Below, piece by piece: positions 1-5,787 of a stretch of DNA of 54,173 bases. Positions within the stretch are counted from its first letter, which is position 1. Each line of letters begins with the position of its first letter. The DNA comes from a virus, in IMG/VR virus record IMGVR_UViG_3300033153_007345, positions 1-54,173 of that record. One strand, given 5' to 3'. The notes under the pieces were generated by a model. The model ran no database searches, was not told the DNA's origin, and was given only the letters and a program-made list of their open reading frames with translations. Made by a program: the position numbers and the translations under genes.

Positions 1-104
1 CCACCATGGAAAATGTGTACCCACACAAGAGGCTCCCTCTATCCTGCGGCGTTGACCACTCCTGGAAGAGTTGGGGAGACAAGGTTCCAGGTCTTCCGTC
101 CTAG
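1..104 (+). CDS. DNA polymerase A, 3' end only (same gene as 52361-54163)
   Basis: This is the last 33 codons and stop of the family A DNA polymerase, repeated because the circular genome was cut here. It encodes the end of the palm domain, after motif C. The full gene lies at the right end of the window. It is not a second gene and should not be counted as a truncated copy. Confidence 0.95.
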   Translation, partial: TMENVYPHKRLPLSCGVDHSWKSWGDKVPGLPS

Positions 105-114
105 GAAATACCGC
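1..114. repeat. Terminal direct repeat, left copy (circular closure)
   Basis: These 114 bases are identical to positions 54060-54173. The repeat covers the last part of the DNA polymerase gene and its stop codon. It may be a circular-assembly overlap or a short real terminal redundancy; either way the unique unit is 54,059 bp and left and right ends are adjacent. Confidence 0.97.
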
Positions 115-213
115 ACTTTTTTACCTCCACGGAAAAACATTTTATAGTTAATTTTTATAAAATTATTTTAAATTTTTTTATAAGGTCTAAGCACATGAAA
201 ACACTCGGTTTTC

Positions 214-232
214 AGGGTTTTTACCCTTTTTT
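214..232 (+). terminator. Intrinsic terminator after the polymerase operon
   Basis: A 5-bp stem AGGGT/ACCCT with a four-T loop is followed by a run of six T. It sits inside a wider inverted repeat (ATAAGGTC near 180-187 and GACCTTAT at 233-240). It lies about 110 bp after the polymerase stop and before the next promoter, in a very AT-rich stretch (about 115-185) that holds no gene. Confidence 0.55.
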
Positions 233-257
233 GACCTTATTTATGCCTTATGTTTTC

Positions 258-291
258 TTGAAATGTGCCGATAAGAGTATTATAAAAGGGG
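258..291 (+). promoter_or_regulatory. Promoter with repeated 24-bp element, copy 1
   Basis: TTGAAA (258-263), a 17-bp spacer and TATAAA (281-286) give a good sigma70-type promoter. The segment CCGATAAGAGTATTATAAAA followed by four G (268-291) is repeated at 529-552, again before a small gene. Promoter function is inferred from hexamers, spacing and repetition. Confidence 0.6.
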
Positions 292-331
292 CCAGTGAGG
301 CACCGGGAACCTAACAAAAAAGGGTAACATC

Positions 332-508
332 ATGGAAACTAAGGAAACAACAGAAAAAAAGTTTATAAGTAATGTCTTAAACGCTGGATCTGACACGCAA
401 ATAGACCCGGCAGTAAAGACGTTACTAATATACTTCGGTGGCCTACTAGTTAGTATAGTAGTAGGCAACTTGATTGGTGATGCTATCGCTGATAAGCTTA
501 TCAAATAA
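332..508 (+). CDS. Small single-pass membrane protein (58 aa)
   Basis: No family is recognised. The first 25 residues are charged and polar (METKETTEKK start). Residues about 31-50 form a hydrophobic segment (LLIYFGGLLVSIVVGNLIG), and the tail is short and charged. This is the pattern of a single-span inner-membrane protein. The start ATG follows a modest AAGGG site and lies about 45 bp after a promoter-like element. Its position suggests early expression and a role at the host membrane, but that is inference. Confidence 0.65.
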   Translation: METKETTEKKFISNVLNAGSDTQIDPAVKTLLIYFGGLLVSIVVGNLIGDAIADKLIK

Positions 509-528
509 TCTTTTGGGAAGGACTTGTA

Positions 529-552
529 CCGATAAGAGTATTATAAAAGGGG
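529..552 (+). promoter_or_regulatory. Promoter-like 24-bp element, copy 2
   Basis: This is a second exact copy of the CCGATAAGAGTATTATAAAA-GGGG element seen at 268-291, upstream of the next small gene. It has TATAAA at 542-547, but there is no clear -35 hexamer at 17 bp. Conservation of the whole 24-bp block rather than just the hexamers suggests either recent duplication or recognition by a specific factor. Confidence 0.5.
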
Positions 553-592
553 GGGACAACCCAACCTGAAACATTAATCGAAAGGTATTAAG

Positions 593-781
593 ATGAAATT
601 TCTAGAATCAATGAGCGGTTTAATTGTATCAGCAGTAATGGTAACAGCAGCATACAAGATAGCTGGTTATATTGTTGATACAGCAGCTGAAGCACTAACC
701 GAAGCGGAACTAGGGAACAAGTCAAAACGCCTTGCAGAACTGTTTACAGACCAAGCAAACAATAAGCAACAAAGCAAGTAA
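593..781 (+). CDS. Small membrane-associated protein (62 aa)
   Basis: No family is recognised. Residues 8-28 (SGLIVSAVMVTAAYKIAGYI) are hydrophobic and could be one membrane span. The C-terminal half is a charged amphipathic helix rich in Ala, Glu and Lys, ending in a Gln/Asn/Lys tail. The ATG has an AAGG ribosome site 8 bases upstream, and the gene follows the second copy of the repeated promoter element. With the neighbours at 332 and 827 it forms a group of three tiny membrane genes, typical of phage early regions. Confidence 0.65.
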   Translation: MKFLESMSGLIVSAVMVTAAYKIAGYIVDTAAEALTEAELGNKSKRLAELFTDQANNKQQSK

Positions 782-805
782 CTAATCAACTAATCAACTA
801 ATCAA
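782..805 (+). repeat. Three tandem copies of CTAATCAA
   Basis: An 8-bp unit is repeated three times exactly, starting right after the stop codon of the preceding gene and ending shortly before the ribosome site of the next. Function unknown; it could be a spacer generated by slippage. Confidence 0.9.
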
Positions 806-826
806 TACATACCATAGGAGTATGAC

Positions 827-1060
827 ATGCAAATAGTACGACGAGACGAATTAGGACGGTTCTCAACACCTTGGCAGCTGCCAAGCACCAATACGTTGAC
901 AATGTGGGCGGTCGGTGCCGTGGCCGTGGGTTATGGTGTCAAGTATCTATACGACAAATTTGGAGCCGATAATGGGACGACCGAAGAAGAAAGTCAAACG
1001 ACAGAAGCTGACAGTGACGTTGCCGCCGGGACTGATAAAAGAAGCAAGAAAGAAGCATGA
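827..1060 (+). CDS. Small membrane protein (77 aa)
   Basis: No family is recognised. A charged N-terminus (MQIVRRDELGRF) precedes a hydrophobic segment at about residues 25-42 (LTMWAVGAVAVGYGVKYLY) and an acidic, then basic, disordered tail. The ATG has a clear AGGAG site. The last 89 bases also encode the start of an RHH protein in another frame (972-1127), so the disordered tail may be tolerated because the overlapping frame carries the folded domain. Probable early gene of unknown role. Confidence 0.65.
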   Translation: MQIVRRDELGRFSTPWQLPSTNTLTMWAVGAVAVGYGVKYLYDKFGADNGTTEEESQTTEADSDVAAGTDKRSKKEA

Positions 1061-1127
1061 AGAAATGAGTCGGTATCTTGAATACTTAATTGTTGACGAT
1101 CTGAAAAAGGAGAAGAAAAGTGCTTAA
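972..1127 (+). CDS. Ribbon-helix-helix (CopG/Arc-like) DNA-binding protein (51 aa), overlapping the preceding gene
   Basis: The protein starts MGRPKKK, then has a basic beta-strand-like stretch (QKLTVTLPPGLIKEARKKHE) and two helices (MSRYLEYLIVDDLKK), the layout of minimal RHH repressors. It is read from an ATG inside the 827-1060 gene, with a TTTGGAG site 6-7 bases upstream. An upstream in-frame start at 915 would add 19 unlike residues and has no ribosome site. RHH proteins dimerise and bind short palindromes, often their own promoters. The target here is not visible. Confidence 0.65.
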   Translation: MGRPKKKVKRQKLTVTLPPGLIKEARKKHEEMSRYLEYLIVDDLKKEKKSA

Positions 1128-1196
1128 GGAAATTGAACGGACGGACGAGAGAAGAGTTTTTGAATGACCTTTTGTATTAAGATTTTGGAGAGGTAC

Positions 1197-1358
1197 ATGA
1201 CAATTGAAAAAATCACAAAAGTATATTTGGACGGCATCGAGTACTACAGAGTTTTTCTGAAAGAATCCAATTACTTCCACGATGTACGAGTACAAATGTA
1301 TGCTGCATGGAAAGAAAATTTAGGACATACTGAATTGGATGAACTAGAAGTATCTTAG
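1197..1358 (+). CDS. Hypothetical protein (53 aa)
   Basis: No family is recognised. This is a small soluble protein rich in Tyr, Glu and Lys (starts MTIEKITKVYLDG). I chose the ATG at 1197 because GGAGAGG lies 5-8 bases upstream; an earlier in-frame ATG at 1164 has no ribosome site. It is the last gene before a strong intrinsic terminator at 1361, so it closes the first short transcription unit. Confidence 0.6.
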   Translation: MTIEKITKVYLDGIEYYRVFLKESNYFHDVRVQMYAAWKENLGHTELDELEVS

Positions 1359-1360
1359 AT

Positions 1361-1393
1361 AAAAACCCCCAAGGTCTCACTTGGGGGTTTTTC
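1361..1393 (+). terminator. Strong intrinsic terminator
   Basis: An 8-bp perfect stem CCCCCAAG/CTTGGGGG (1366-1373 with 1380-1387) and a 6-base loop is flanked by five A before and five T after, which extend the stem. It ends the 258-1358 unit. From here to 1591 I see no gene, only a promoter-like site. Confidence 0.92.
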
Positions 1394-1463
1394 TAATACC
1401 CTCAAGCCTCAATCCCTCAAAACACCACCTACCAACCACTTCAAGTATACGTCAATAAAGTAC

Positions 1464-1492
1464 TTGCAATTGTGCTTGCAGGTGCGTACGTT
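1464..1492 (+). promoter_or_regulatory. Candidate sigma70-type promoter
   Basis: TTGCAA (1464-1469), 17 bases, then TACGTT (1487-1492). The upstream context AAAGTACTTGCA resembles AAAAGTGCTTGCA at the candidate promoter 41667-41695, the other main plus-strand intergenic start. It would drive the genes from 1592 to the terminator at 2555. Confidence 0.45.
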
Positions 1493-1591
1493 GCCAACAG
1501 CCAAGACAATCAAATAAATTTTTTGAACAATCACTTAGTACTTTTCCCGTTGGGGTACGCCAGCGGTTTGTCAACTTTTAGAGGGGGGACT

Positions 1592-1861
1592 ATGTCGATA
1601 ACTCAGAAGCATCTAGACGCTCTTTGTGAGCGATTGAACGAAGCAACAGAGAATCCATTGGCAACGTATACCAAGAGCGAAGAAGGAAAGTTCACTGCCA
1701 ACATTGGTAACTATCATTTGAGTGGTGCTTATGGTGGTTGGGCGCTCTATCAGATTTGCAATGAGGGTGGAGGGGTGCACGACATTTTTTCCGCTGGTCA
1801 CATAACAAAACCTAAGTTGTGGGATTTAATGCACGCCTATTTGAAAGGGATACGATTATGA
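1592..1861 (+). CDS. Conserved phage protein of unknown function (89 aa)
   Basis: I recognise this as a small protein found in many unrelated tailed phages. It has an N-terminal helix (ITQKHLDALCERLNEATENPL), a central GNYHLSGAYGGWALYQI core, a NEGGGV loop and a helical end (DLMHAYLKGI). No function is assigned to my knowledge. The ATG at 1592 follows GAGGGGGG at a good distance and begins the conserved part; the frame stays open upstream to 1472 but without conserved sequence. It overlaps the next gene by ATGA. Confidence 0.8.
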   Translation: MSITQKHLDALCERLNEATENPLATYTKSEEGKFTANIGNYHLSGAYGGWALYQICNEGGGVHDIFSAGHITKPKLWDLMHAYLKGIRL

Positions 1862-2031
1862 AGTGCGCAAAAGTTTATTTAGGTGACAGTGTTTATGTAG
1901 AGGTAGATAGAGGGATATTTAAATTGACAACTGAAAATGGTTATGGCGCTGAAGATACAATCTATTTAGAAGTACCCGTGTACAAATCTTTTGTCGAATA
2001 CGCAAAGTCAGCTATGGAGGAGGAAGAGTAA
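1858..2031 (+). CDS. Hypothetical protein (57 aa)
   Basis: No family is recognised. It is a small, acidic, probably beta-rich protein (starts MKCAKVYLGDSVYVEVD). Its ATG overlaps the preceding stop as ATGA and its stop overlaps the next start, so three genes appear translationally coupled. The C-terminal AMEEEE also encodes the GGAGGAGG ribosome site of the next gene. Confidence 0.65.
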   Translation: MKCAKVYLGDSVYVEVDRGIFKLTTENGYGAEDTIYLEVPVYKSFVEYAKSAMEEEE

Positions 2032-2375
2032 TGAAATTCCAAAAAGAAGAACCCCTGGAGGAAGGCGTCTTTTACATGGTGCAAGTTTTTGCCACGGGGG
2101 TAAAAAAGAAATGCCGTAAAGTTCAACGTCACATGCTCCCCATGGGATACACCAGCTACAAACAGAATCTTTCCGAGTCGGATAGGGAAGGTTTGAAGAA
2201 AGCAGCAAAGCTAACGATTGGTGCCGCCATGAGGAGCATTTACGACGACAACAGAAATTGCTATATATCACTAATCCGCGTCACGCGCACCAAAGTTTTC
2301 TACAAGAATGAACCTGCTTATTTTTCCGAGAGTTGGGAACCTTTCCACGAGCTAAACCAAGGATTCAAAATCTAA
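2031..2375 (+). CDS. Hypothetical basic protein (114 aa)
   Basis: No family is recognised. The protein is soluble and Lys/Arg-rich, with a predicted beta N-terminus (EGVFYMVQVFATGVKKKC) and a central helix. The TAATG overlap with the preceding stop and the very strong GGAGGAGGAAGAG site make the start secure. The composition could fit nucleic-acid or protein binding, but I do not assign a function. Confidence 0.65.
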   Translation: MKFQKEEPLEEGVFYMVQVFATGVKKKCRKVQRHMLPMGYTSYKQNLSESDREGLKKAAKLTIGAAMRSIYDDNRNCYISLIRVTRTKVFYKNEPAYFSESWEPFHELNQGFKI

Positions 2376-2388
2376 AAGGGGGGTGAGT

Positions 2389-2526
2389 ATGTTTGAACTA
2401 GACGACAAAAGCAGAAGAATAGTAAGCCTTTGTACTACGCTAATTTTTGCCGCTCTCCAGCTAAGAAAAGAACTTCGAACACAGAAAGCTAAACCTAGTA
2501 AACCGGGCCTAAGACTGGCAAGATAG
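2389..2526 (+). CDS. Hypothetical small basic protein (45 aa)
   Basis: This short frame starts MFELDDKSRRIV, has a weakly hydrophobic middle (LCTTLIFAALQL) and ends in a Lys/Arg/Pro-rich tail. A GGGGGGTGAG ribosome site precedes the ATG, and it lies 13 bp after the preceding stop. A strong terminator follows 30 bp later. Coding is supported by spacing and ribosome site only. Confidence 0.5.
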   Translation: MFELDDKSRRIVSLCTTLIFAALQLRKELRTQKAKPSKPGLRLAR

Positions 2527-2554
2527 AGTACTCATAGAACCTGCACAATGGTGT

Positions 2555-2586
2555 AGCCTAGTCGCTTTCAGTGACTAGGCTTTTTT
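2555..2586 (+). terminator. Strong intrinsic terminator
   Basis: Stem GCCTAGTC/GACTAGGC (2556-2563 with 2573-2580), loop of nine bases, then six T. It ends the 1592-2526 unit. Confidence 0.9.
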
Positions 2587-2658
2587 GCGTTGAGTAAAAG
2601 TAGTGCTTAAACTAAAATTAGGGATCAGTAACTTTTTTCCATAGGTATTGGTATAATG

Positions 2659-2856
2659 ATGGGAAGACCCAAGATCCCAAACATACAGAAAAAAGTGAAG
2701 GTCAACGTAGCGTTGGACCCAGACATTTACGAGTTCCTGTTAGGGATCAAAAACCGAAGCAAGTTCGTCAACGAAGCAACCAAAATTCTAGTCGAGGCGT
2801 ACAAGAATGAGGCCAAAAGAGAGCACTCTGAAGAAGAAAGTCCTACTCCAGCTTAA
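2659..2856 (+). CDS. Ribbon-helix-helix DNA-binding protein (65 aa)
   Basis: Starts MGRPKIPNIQKK, followed by a strand-like KVKVNVALDPD and two helices (IYEFLLGIKNRSKFVNEATKILVEA), the CopG/MetJ-like RHH layout. The start is one of two adjacent ATG codons (2656 or 2659); MGRPK matches the other RHH protein at 972, so I prefer 2659. No good ribosome site is present, and a perfect TATAAT (2652-2657) overlaps the start. The 3' end overlaps the VRR-NUC gene by 50 bases. Likely a transcriptional regulator; target unknown. Confidence 0.7.
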   Translation: MGRPKIPNIQKKVKVNVALDPDIYEFLLGIKNRSKFVNEATKILVEAYKNEAKREHSEEESPTPA

Positions 2857-3130
2857 AAGCCTGCCTAAGACATGGGCAGTCAAAATCCAACAAGCGTCAA
2901 TCGTGGGTACCCCAGATATCTTAGCTTGTGTGGCTGGGCATTTCATTTCCTTGGAGCTAAAACGGGACGATAAAGCCAAGACCACACCGATCCAGGACTA
3001 CAATCTCAAAAAAATAAAAGAGGCTGGCGGTAAGACCTACGTGGTCACACCAGCTAATTGGGACGAGGTGTTTGCGGAGTTGAAGAGCCTGGTGCAGGCT
3101 CCTCGGCCCTCGCTGCGAGATCCTTCTTGA
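2807..3130 (+). CDS. VRR-NUC domain endonuclease (107 aa)
   Basis: A single PD-(D/E)XK nuclease domain of the phage VRR-NUC type. I see GTPDILA with D37, then a strand carrying E50-L-K52, and Q63 in the following helix; the C-terminal AGGKTYVVTPANWDEV strand is typical. This family cleaves DNA junctions or flaps. The length fits stand-alone phage members. It overlaps the RHH gene upstream in another frame and runs 77 bp into the convergent gene at 3054-3293, so its Pro/Arg-rich C-terminus is probably dispensable. Confidence 0.85.
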   Translation: MRPKESTLKKKVLLQLKSLPKTWAVKIQQASIVGTPDILACVAGHFISLELKRDDKAKTTPIQDYNLKKIKEAGGKTYVVTPANWDEVFAELKSLVQAPRPSLRDPS

Positions 3131-3293
3131 TAGCGTCGTACTTCAGCTTCAGCTCCGAGTTCCTAGTGGCCATCCTGTCCATCTCTTTCACGATACGGGC
3201 AAACTGCTTCTCGGCCTTTTCCTTCTTGGCAGACCGATTGATAATCCAACCAAGCAACATGATTACAATACGTCCAACCATTCCCCAAGCCAT
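3054..3293 (-). CDS. Putative i-spanin-like small membrane protein (79 aa)
   Basis: An N-terminal membrane span (about residues 3-19, WGMVGRIVIMLLGWIIN) is followed by a long charged coiled coil (residues 22-64) and a Pro-rich end. This is the layout of inner-membrane spanin subunits, which act with an outer-membrane lipoprotein in the last step of lysis of Gram-negative hosts. The gene is the last of the late operon, has a strong AGGAGG site, and lies next to a lipoprotein and the endolysin. A holin accessory is the alternative. No family match is recognised. Confidence 0.5.
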   Translation of the reverse strand: MAWGMVGRIVIMLLGWIINRSAKKEKAEKQFARIVKEMDRMATRNSELKLKYDAIKKDLAARAEEPAPGSSTPQTPRPN

Positions 3294-3305
3294 GATGTCC
3301 TCCTG

Positions 3306-4034
3306 TTAGTTTCGTCTGCCGTGCCTGCTGCCACTGCTTTGGTTACTGGGTTTGATGACGTGCAGCAAAATGTCCGTGTACCCAAATACCGTGAGGCGAT
3401 GGTATGTTTTGGCTTCTGGTGCATAGAACACATGCGAGCAGACACCTTCAAGCAATGGTACAAGGAATGTTTTTTCATCTTCTGTCACGACCTCAGGACA
3501 ATTACCTATGTACGAGTCTACCAGTACTTTCTGTTGGAAACTGATCTGTTGCAACAGACCTACCCGAGATTGGCAAAGTGACACCCCTACGTTGTTTTCC
3601 TTGGTGCCATTGCACTTTACAACAGCGGGCAGTGTCTCATTGGTGATCTCGATCATTCCCGAGGCATGTTGCCCTTGAACATCGAAAGCGCCGATGTAGA
3701 TAGGGCAGAACCCATCACCTTCCATATCTGGCTGTAGATCAAACTCGAACGTGTGCTCCTTGCGAGAACGCCAGCCCTCTTTCTCTACAGGGATCTCCCT
3801 GTGGCACGTCATGAGCTTGATCAACTCCATACGGTCATCTAGCTTTAGTTCAATCTTGTAGTGCACAGTCTTGGGGACGACCATGGTACCACGTCTAGGA
3901 TGGCCGTTTACCTTCATATTTAGGGTTTTTTTGTATGTGGGGACATCATCATTAGTAGAGGAAAAATTTTTGGCATCTTGTGCAGTACAAGATGCCAAAA
4001 GAACAGAACTATACAAGATTGTCTTCAGCATCAT
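3306..4034 (-). CDS. Putative outer-membrane lipoprotein in the lysis module (242 aa)
   Basis: The N-terminus (MMLKTILYSSVLLASC) is a classic lipoprotein signal with lipobox LLASC, so the mature protein would begin at Cys16. The rest is soluble with several Cys (CHRE, FCPIY, VKCNG, LCQS, NCPE, VCSH), probably disulfide-bonded after export. The C-terminus is Ser/Arg-rich. The start overlaps the endolysin stop (TATGATG). It lies between the endolysin and a spanin-like gene, so an outer-membrane spanin partner role is possible, but it is much larger than usual o-spanins. Superinfection exclusion is another option. Confidence 0.6.
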   Translation of the reverse strand: MMLKTILYSSVLLASCTAQDAKNFSSTNDDVPTYKKTLNMKVNGHPRRGTMVVPKTVHYKIELKLDDRMELIKLMTCHREIPVEKEGWRSRKEHTFEFDLQPDMEGDGFCPIYIGAFDVQGQHASGMIEITNETLPAVVKCNGTKENNVGVSLCQSRVGLLQQISFQQKVLVDSYIGNCPEVVTEDEKTFLVPLLEGVCSHVFYAPEAKTYHRLTVFGYTDILLHVIKPSNQSSGSRHGRRN

Positions 4035-4483
4035 AGCACCCTTCTGTACCCGAGTACTCTAGATTTTTTGTACTTATTGATCCCAACTTTGTTGCTCTGA
4101 TTTCCACCGAGGCATATAATGTAGTCACCGTCTTCCCGAACGAAGAACGCAACGTGGCCTTTCCAACTTTTTGGGCTAGACCTCCAAAATACCACAACGT
4201 CTCCTTCCTTCGGTTTTTTTATTTTTCTGCCAATTTCCAACCAAGACCTAGCTGCTGCGCTTCGGGTGGACGGTACCCCTACTCGCTCATGGCACCAACA
4301 GACAAACGCACTACACCAGGCGACTGAGTCTTTGTGGTACTTAGCTTTCAGAGAGGTTTCCTTGTGGTACTCGACAATCCTTGGATTGTCTTTAGCACCA
4401 AGTACCTCTCTGATCCCCACCTCTTTCAAAGCCATATCATAAGGGCTGGCGGGGATCTCTTGTTTGCAGCATTGGCAAATCAT
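4031..4483 (-). CDS. Endolysin-like cysteine peptidase/amidase (CHAP/NlpC-P60-like, TIGR02594 type; 150 aa)
   Basis: The core matches TIGR02594-type proteins: VAWCSAFV with catalytic Cys57, a GDVVVFWR strand, GHVAFFV with His110, then LGGNQSNKV with Asn128 and an LGYRR end. These proteins cleave peptidoglycan stem peptides or amide bonds, so this is the best endolysin candidate. There is no signal peptide, so a holin would be needed. The N-terminus has a small Cys cluster (C3, C5, C6). It is coupled by ATGA overlaps to the genes on both sides. Confidence 0.8.
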   Translation of the reverse strand: MICQCCKQEIPASPYDMALKEVGIREVLGAKDNPRIVEYHKETSLKAKYHKDSVAWCSAFVCWCHERVGVPSTRSAAARSWLEIGRKIKKPKEGDVVVFWRSSPKSWKGHVAFFVREDGDYIICLGGNQSNKVGINKYKKSRVLGYRRVL

Positions 4484-4764
4484 GCCTCTTCTTTCTTCAC
4501 AAACACGTCAGCGATGTCAGAAAGACCAATCATCATAGATTTGTAAAAAGCAACCTTGTTCTCCTCCAGCTCCTCGCCCAAATCTGTCGCTGCCGTAATC
4601 GCTGGCAAAAGATCAGTGATACTGGATGTCATAATCCCAGGTAGATCATCTCCCGCATCCCATCCACCATTGTCTTTCACTTCAGCAACTATCGCTGCTA
4701 CGAACTTGGCCACGCCACTTGCCACTGCATATGCACTATCTGATACTTCTACTTCCACTTTCAT
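4480..4764 (-). CDS. Hypothetical lysis-module protein (94 aa)
   Basis: An acidic, mostly helical protein (starts MKVEVEVSDSAYAVASGVAKFV) with no clear membrane span. Similar proteins occur beside lysis genes of other phages, but I know of no function. It has a strong AAAGGAG site and an ATGA overlap with the endolysin gene. Confidence 0.65.
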   Translation of the reverse strand: MKVEVEVSDSAYAVASGVAKFVAAIVAEVKDNGGWDAGDDLPGIMTSSITDLLPAITAATDLGEELEENKVAFYKSMMIGLSDIADVFVKKEEA

Positions 4765-4812
4765 CTCAAACTCCTTTATAATGAATGGGGTAACAACTAC
4801 GATGAGGTTAGC

Positions 4813-4992
4813 ATGAATAAACTTTACGCTGAAGTAGTTAAGCTCCTTCTCCCAGTTCTCGTAGGTGTCATGGCTTGGTTCACGAATGACATAGCTACTT
4901 CAATCAATGCGATGAAGAACAACCAAGTCAAAATGAACCAGAAACTATTGCTACTTGATGGCGTTCATTCTGCCACGAAACCAGAAAACTGA
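4813..4992 (+). CDS. Orphan plus-strand small membrane protein, holin candidate (59 aa)
   Basis: This short frame runs against the surrounding late operon. It encodes an N-terminal membrane span (residues 5-23, YAEVVKLLLPVLVGVMAWF), a short polar helix and a soluble tail. The ATG has an ATGAGG site 6-7 bases upstream. There is no competing minus-strand gene in 4765-4964. Its 3' end overlaps the convergent 4965-5201 frame by 28 bases. Size, topology and position next to the endolysin fit a class III-like holin or holin regulator, but opposite orientation is unusual. Confidence 0.5.
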   Translation: MNKLYAEVVKLLLPVLVGVMAWFTNDIATSINAMKNNQVKMNQKLLLLDGVHSATKPEN

Positions 4993-5201
4993 TTCTGTAC
5001 AATGAGATCGCAAGCGAAGATCTTCTCAATCTGGAATTGTGGGGAGTCTTCCGCCTCGACCCACTCGGTATCATGGTCAGATAGGCAAGCGTCTATTGCC
5101 GGTTCAAAATCACCCGTATATCGAGCTAGCACGCCCTGATATAGAGCATTGTGATGGTCTCGCCTTGCTAGCTCCTGGAGGCGCTTAAACGCTTGTCCCA
5201 T
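4965..5201 (-). CDS. C-terminal part of a split secreted protein (78 aa)
   Basis: This frame continues the protein encoded at 5185-5787, whose C-terminus it overlaps by 17 bases in the other frame. The predicted helical stretch (QAFKRLQELARRDHHNALYQGVLARYT) reads as the natural continuation of a phage protein family in which both parts are one chain of roughly 270 residues. It has an ATG but only a poor ribosome site. Either the gene is broken by an indel, a +1 frameshift joins the parts, or translation restarts here. Confidence 0.55.
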   Translation of the reverse strand: MGQAFKRLQELARRDHHNALYQGVLARYTGDFEPAIDACLSDHDTEWVEAEDSPQFQIEKIFACDLIVQNQFSGFVAE

Positions 5202-5787
5202 TTAAGGCAATTCTCAAGACTAATAAATGGGCATGAAACCCCTCAAGACCGCTTGGATAGCTGCTGGGGAGTAGAATATTCAAATCCGAGTCGCCACCCA
5301 TCTTTTTGATTGCTCTGAATAATGTGCCGATCATATTTGGTGTGTAGTAGACTCGGCCATCTGCGAAGGGCTCTCCCATCTTCCAATTTTTCTTCTTGCC
5401 ATAGTTGCCATGCTCGACCAGGTTGTCTAGGTTCCCAGTGCGGAACATCCAGAACATGAACCCAAGGCCCATATCTCTAGACCAGGTGGTCTTGGATCCT
5501 AGGTCTTCTCCGTTGGCCCAACAAGGAACTGGTCTCCTGCCCCAACGGCCTTTCTCAAGCTTCGCAGCATCGACATTTCCGCCACCAACTACCGCTCGGT
5601 ACTTGCCTTCCCAGAGCATGGCGTCACAGCCATCGACTACCCAGCCGTGGTCATTCTCTTCGAGTTCCGACTTGAGGCGTTCGATCTTGGCTTGCACCAG
5701 CTCCATTTTGTCTGTGGGCTCTGGGTCTTGAGCTTCGACGGTTGAGCATGAGACGAATGCTAGGAATGAGAAGAGTAGTGTTTTCAT
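5185..5787 (-). CDS. Exported phage protein, N-terminal part of a split gene (200 aa)
   Basis: The N-terminus is an export signal (MKTLLFSFLAFVSCSTVEAQ), either a lipoprotein signal at Cys14 or signal peptidase I cleavage after VEA. A coiled coil (residues 27-45) precedes a conserved domain with VDGCDAMLW, TWSRDMGLGFMFWMF and an NWKMGEP...YYTPNM block, seen in other phages without known function. The frame ends in LNGTSV at a GUU UAA G sequence; the rest of the family domain lies in the +1 frame (4965-5201). An AAGGA site precedes the ATG. Confidence 0.65.
   Translation of the reverse strand: MKTLLFSFLAFVSCSTVEAQDPEPTDKMELVQAKIERLKSELEENDHGWVVDGCDAMLWEGKYRAVVGGGNVDAAKLEKGRWGRRPVPCWANGEDLGSKTTWSRDMGLGFMFWMFRTGNLDNLVEHGNYGKKKNWKMGEPFADGRVYYTPNMIGTLFRAIKKMGGDSDLNILLPSSYPSGLEGFHAHLLVLRIALNGTSV

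Noticed and set aside
280-504. A 74-codon minus-strand frame opposite the first small membrane gene
   Set aside because: No ribosome site, covers the promoter element, and the plus-strand gene at 332 has a good start, hydrophobic span and promoter.
1120-1167. A 15-codon GTG frame (VLKEIERTDERRVFE) between two small genes
   Set aside because: Too short to support, though GGAG lies upstream; likely chance.
4777-4782. TATAAT as a firm promoter for the 4813 gene
   Set aside because: No acceptable -35 at 16-18 bp, and the same bases form the minus-strand ribosome-site region of the 4480-4764 gene; noted only as a possibility.
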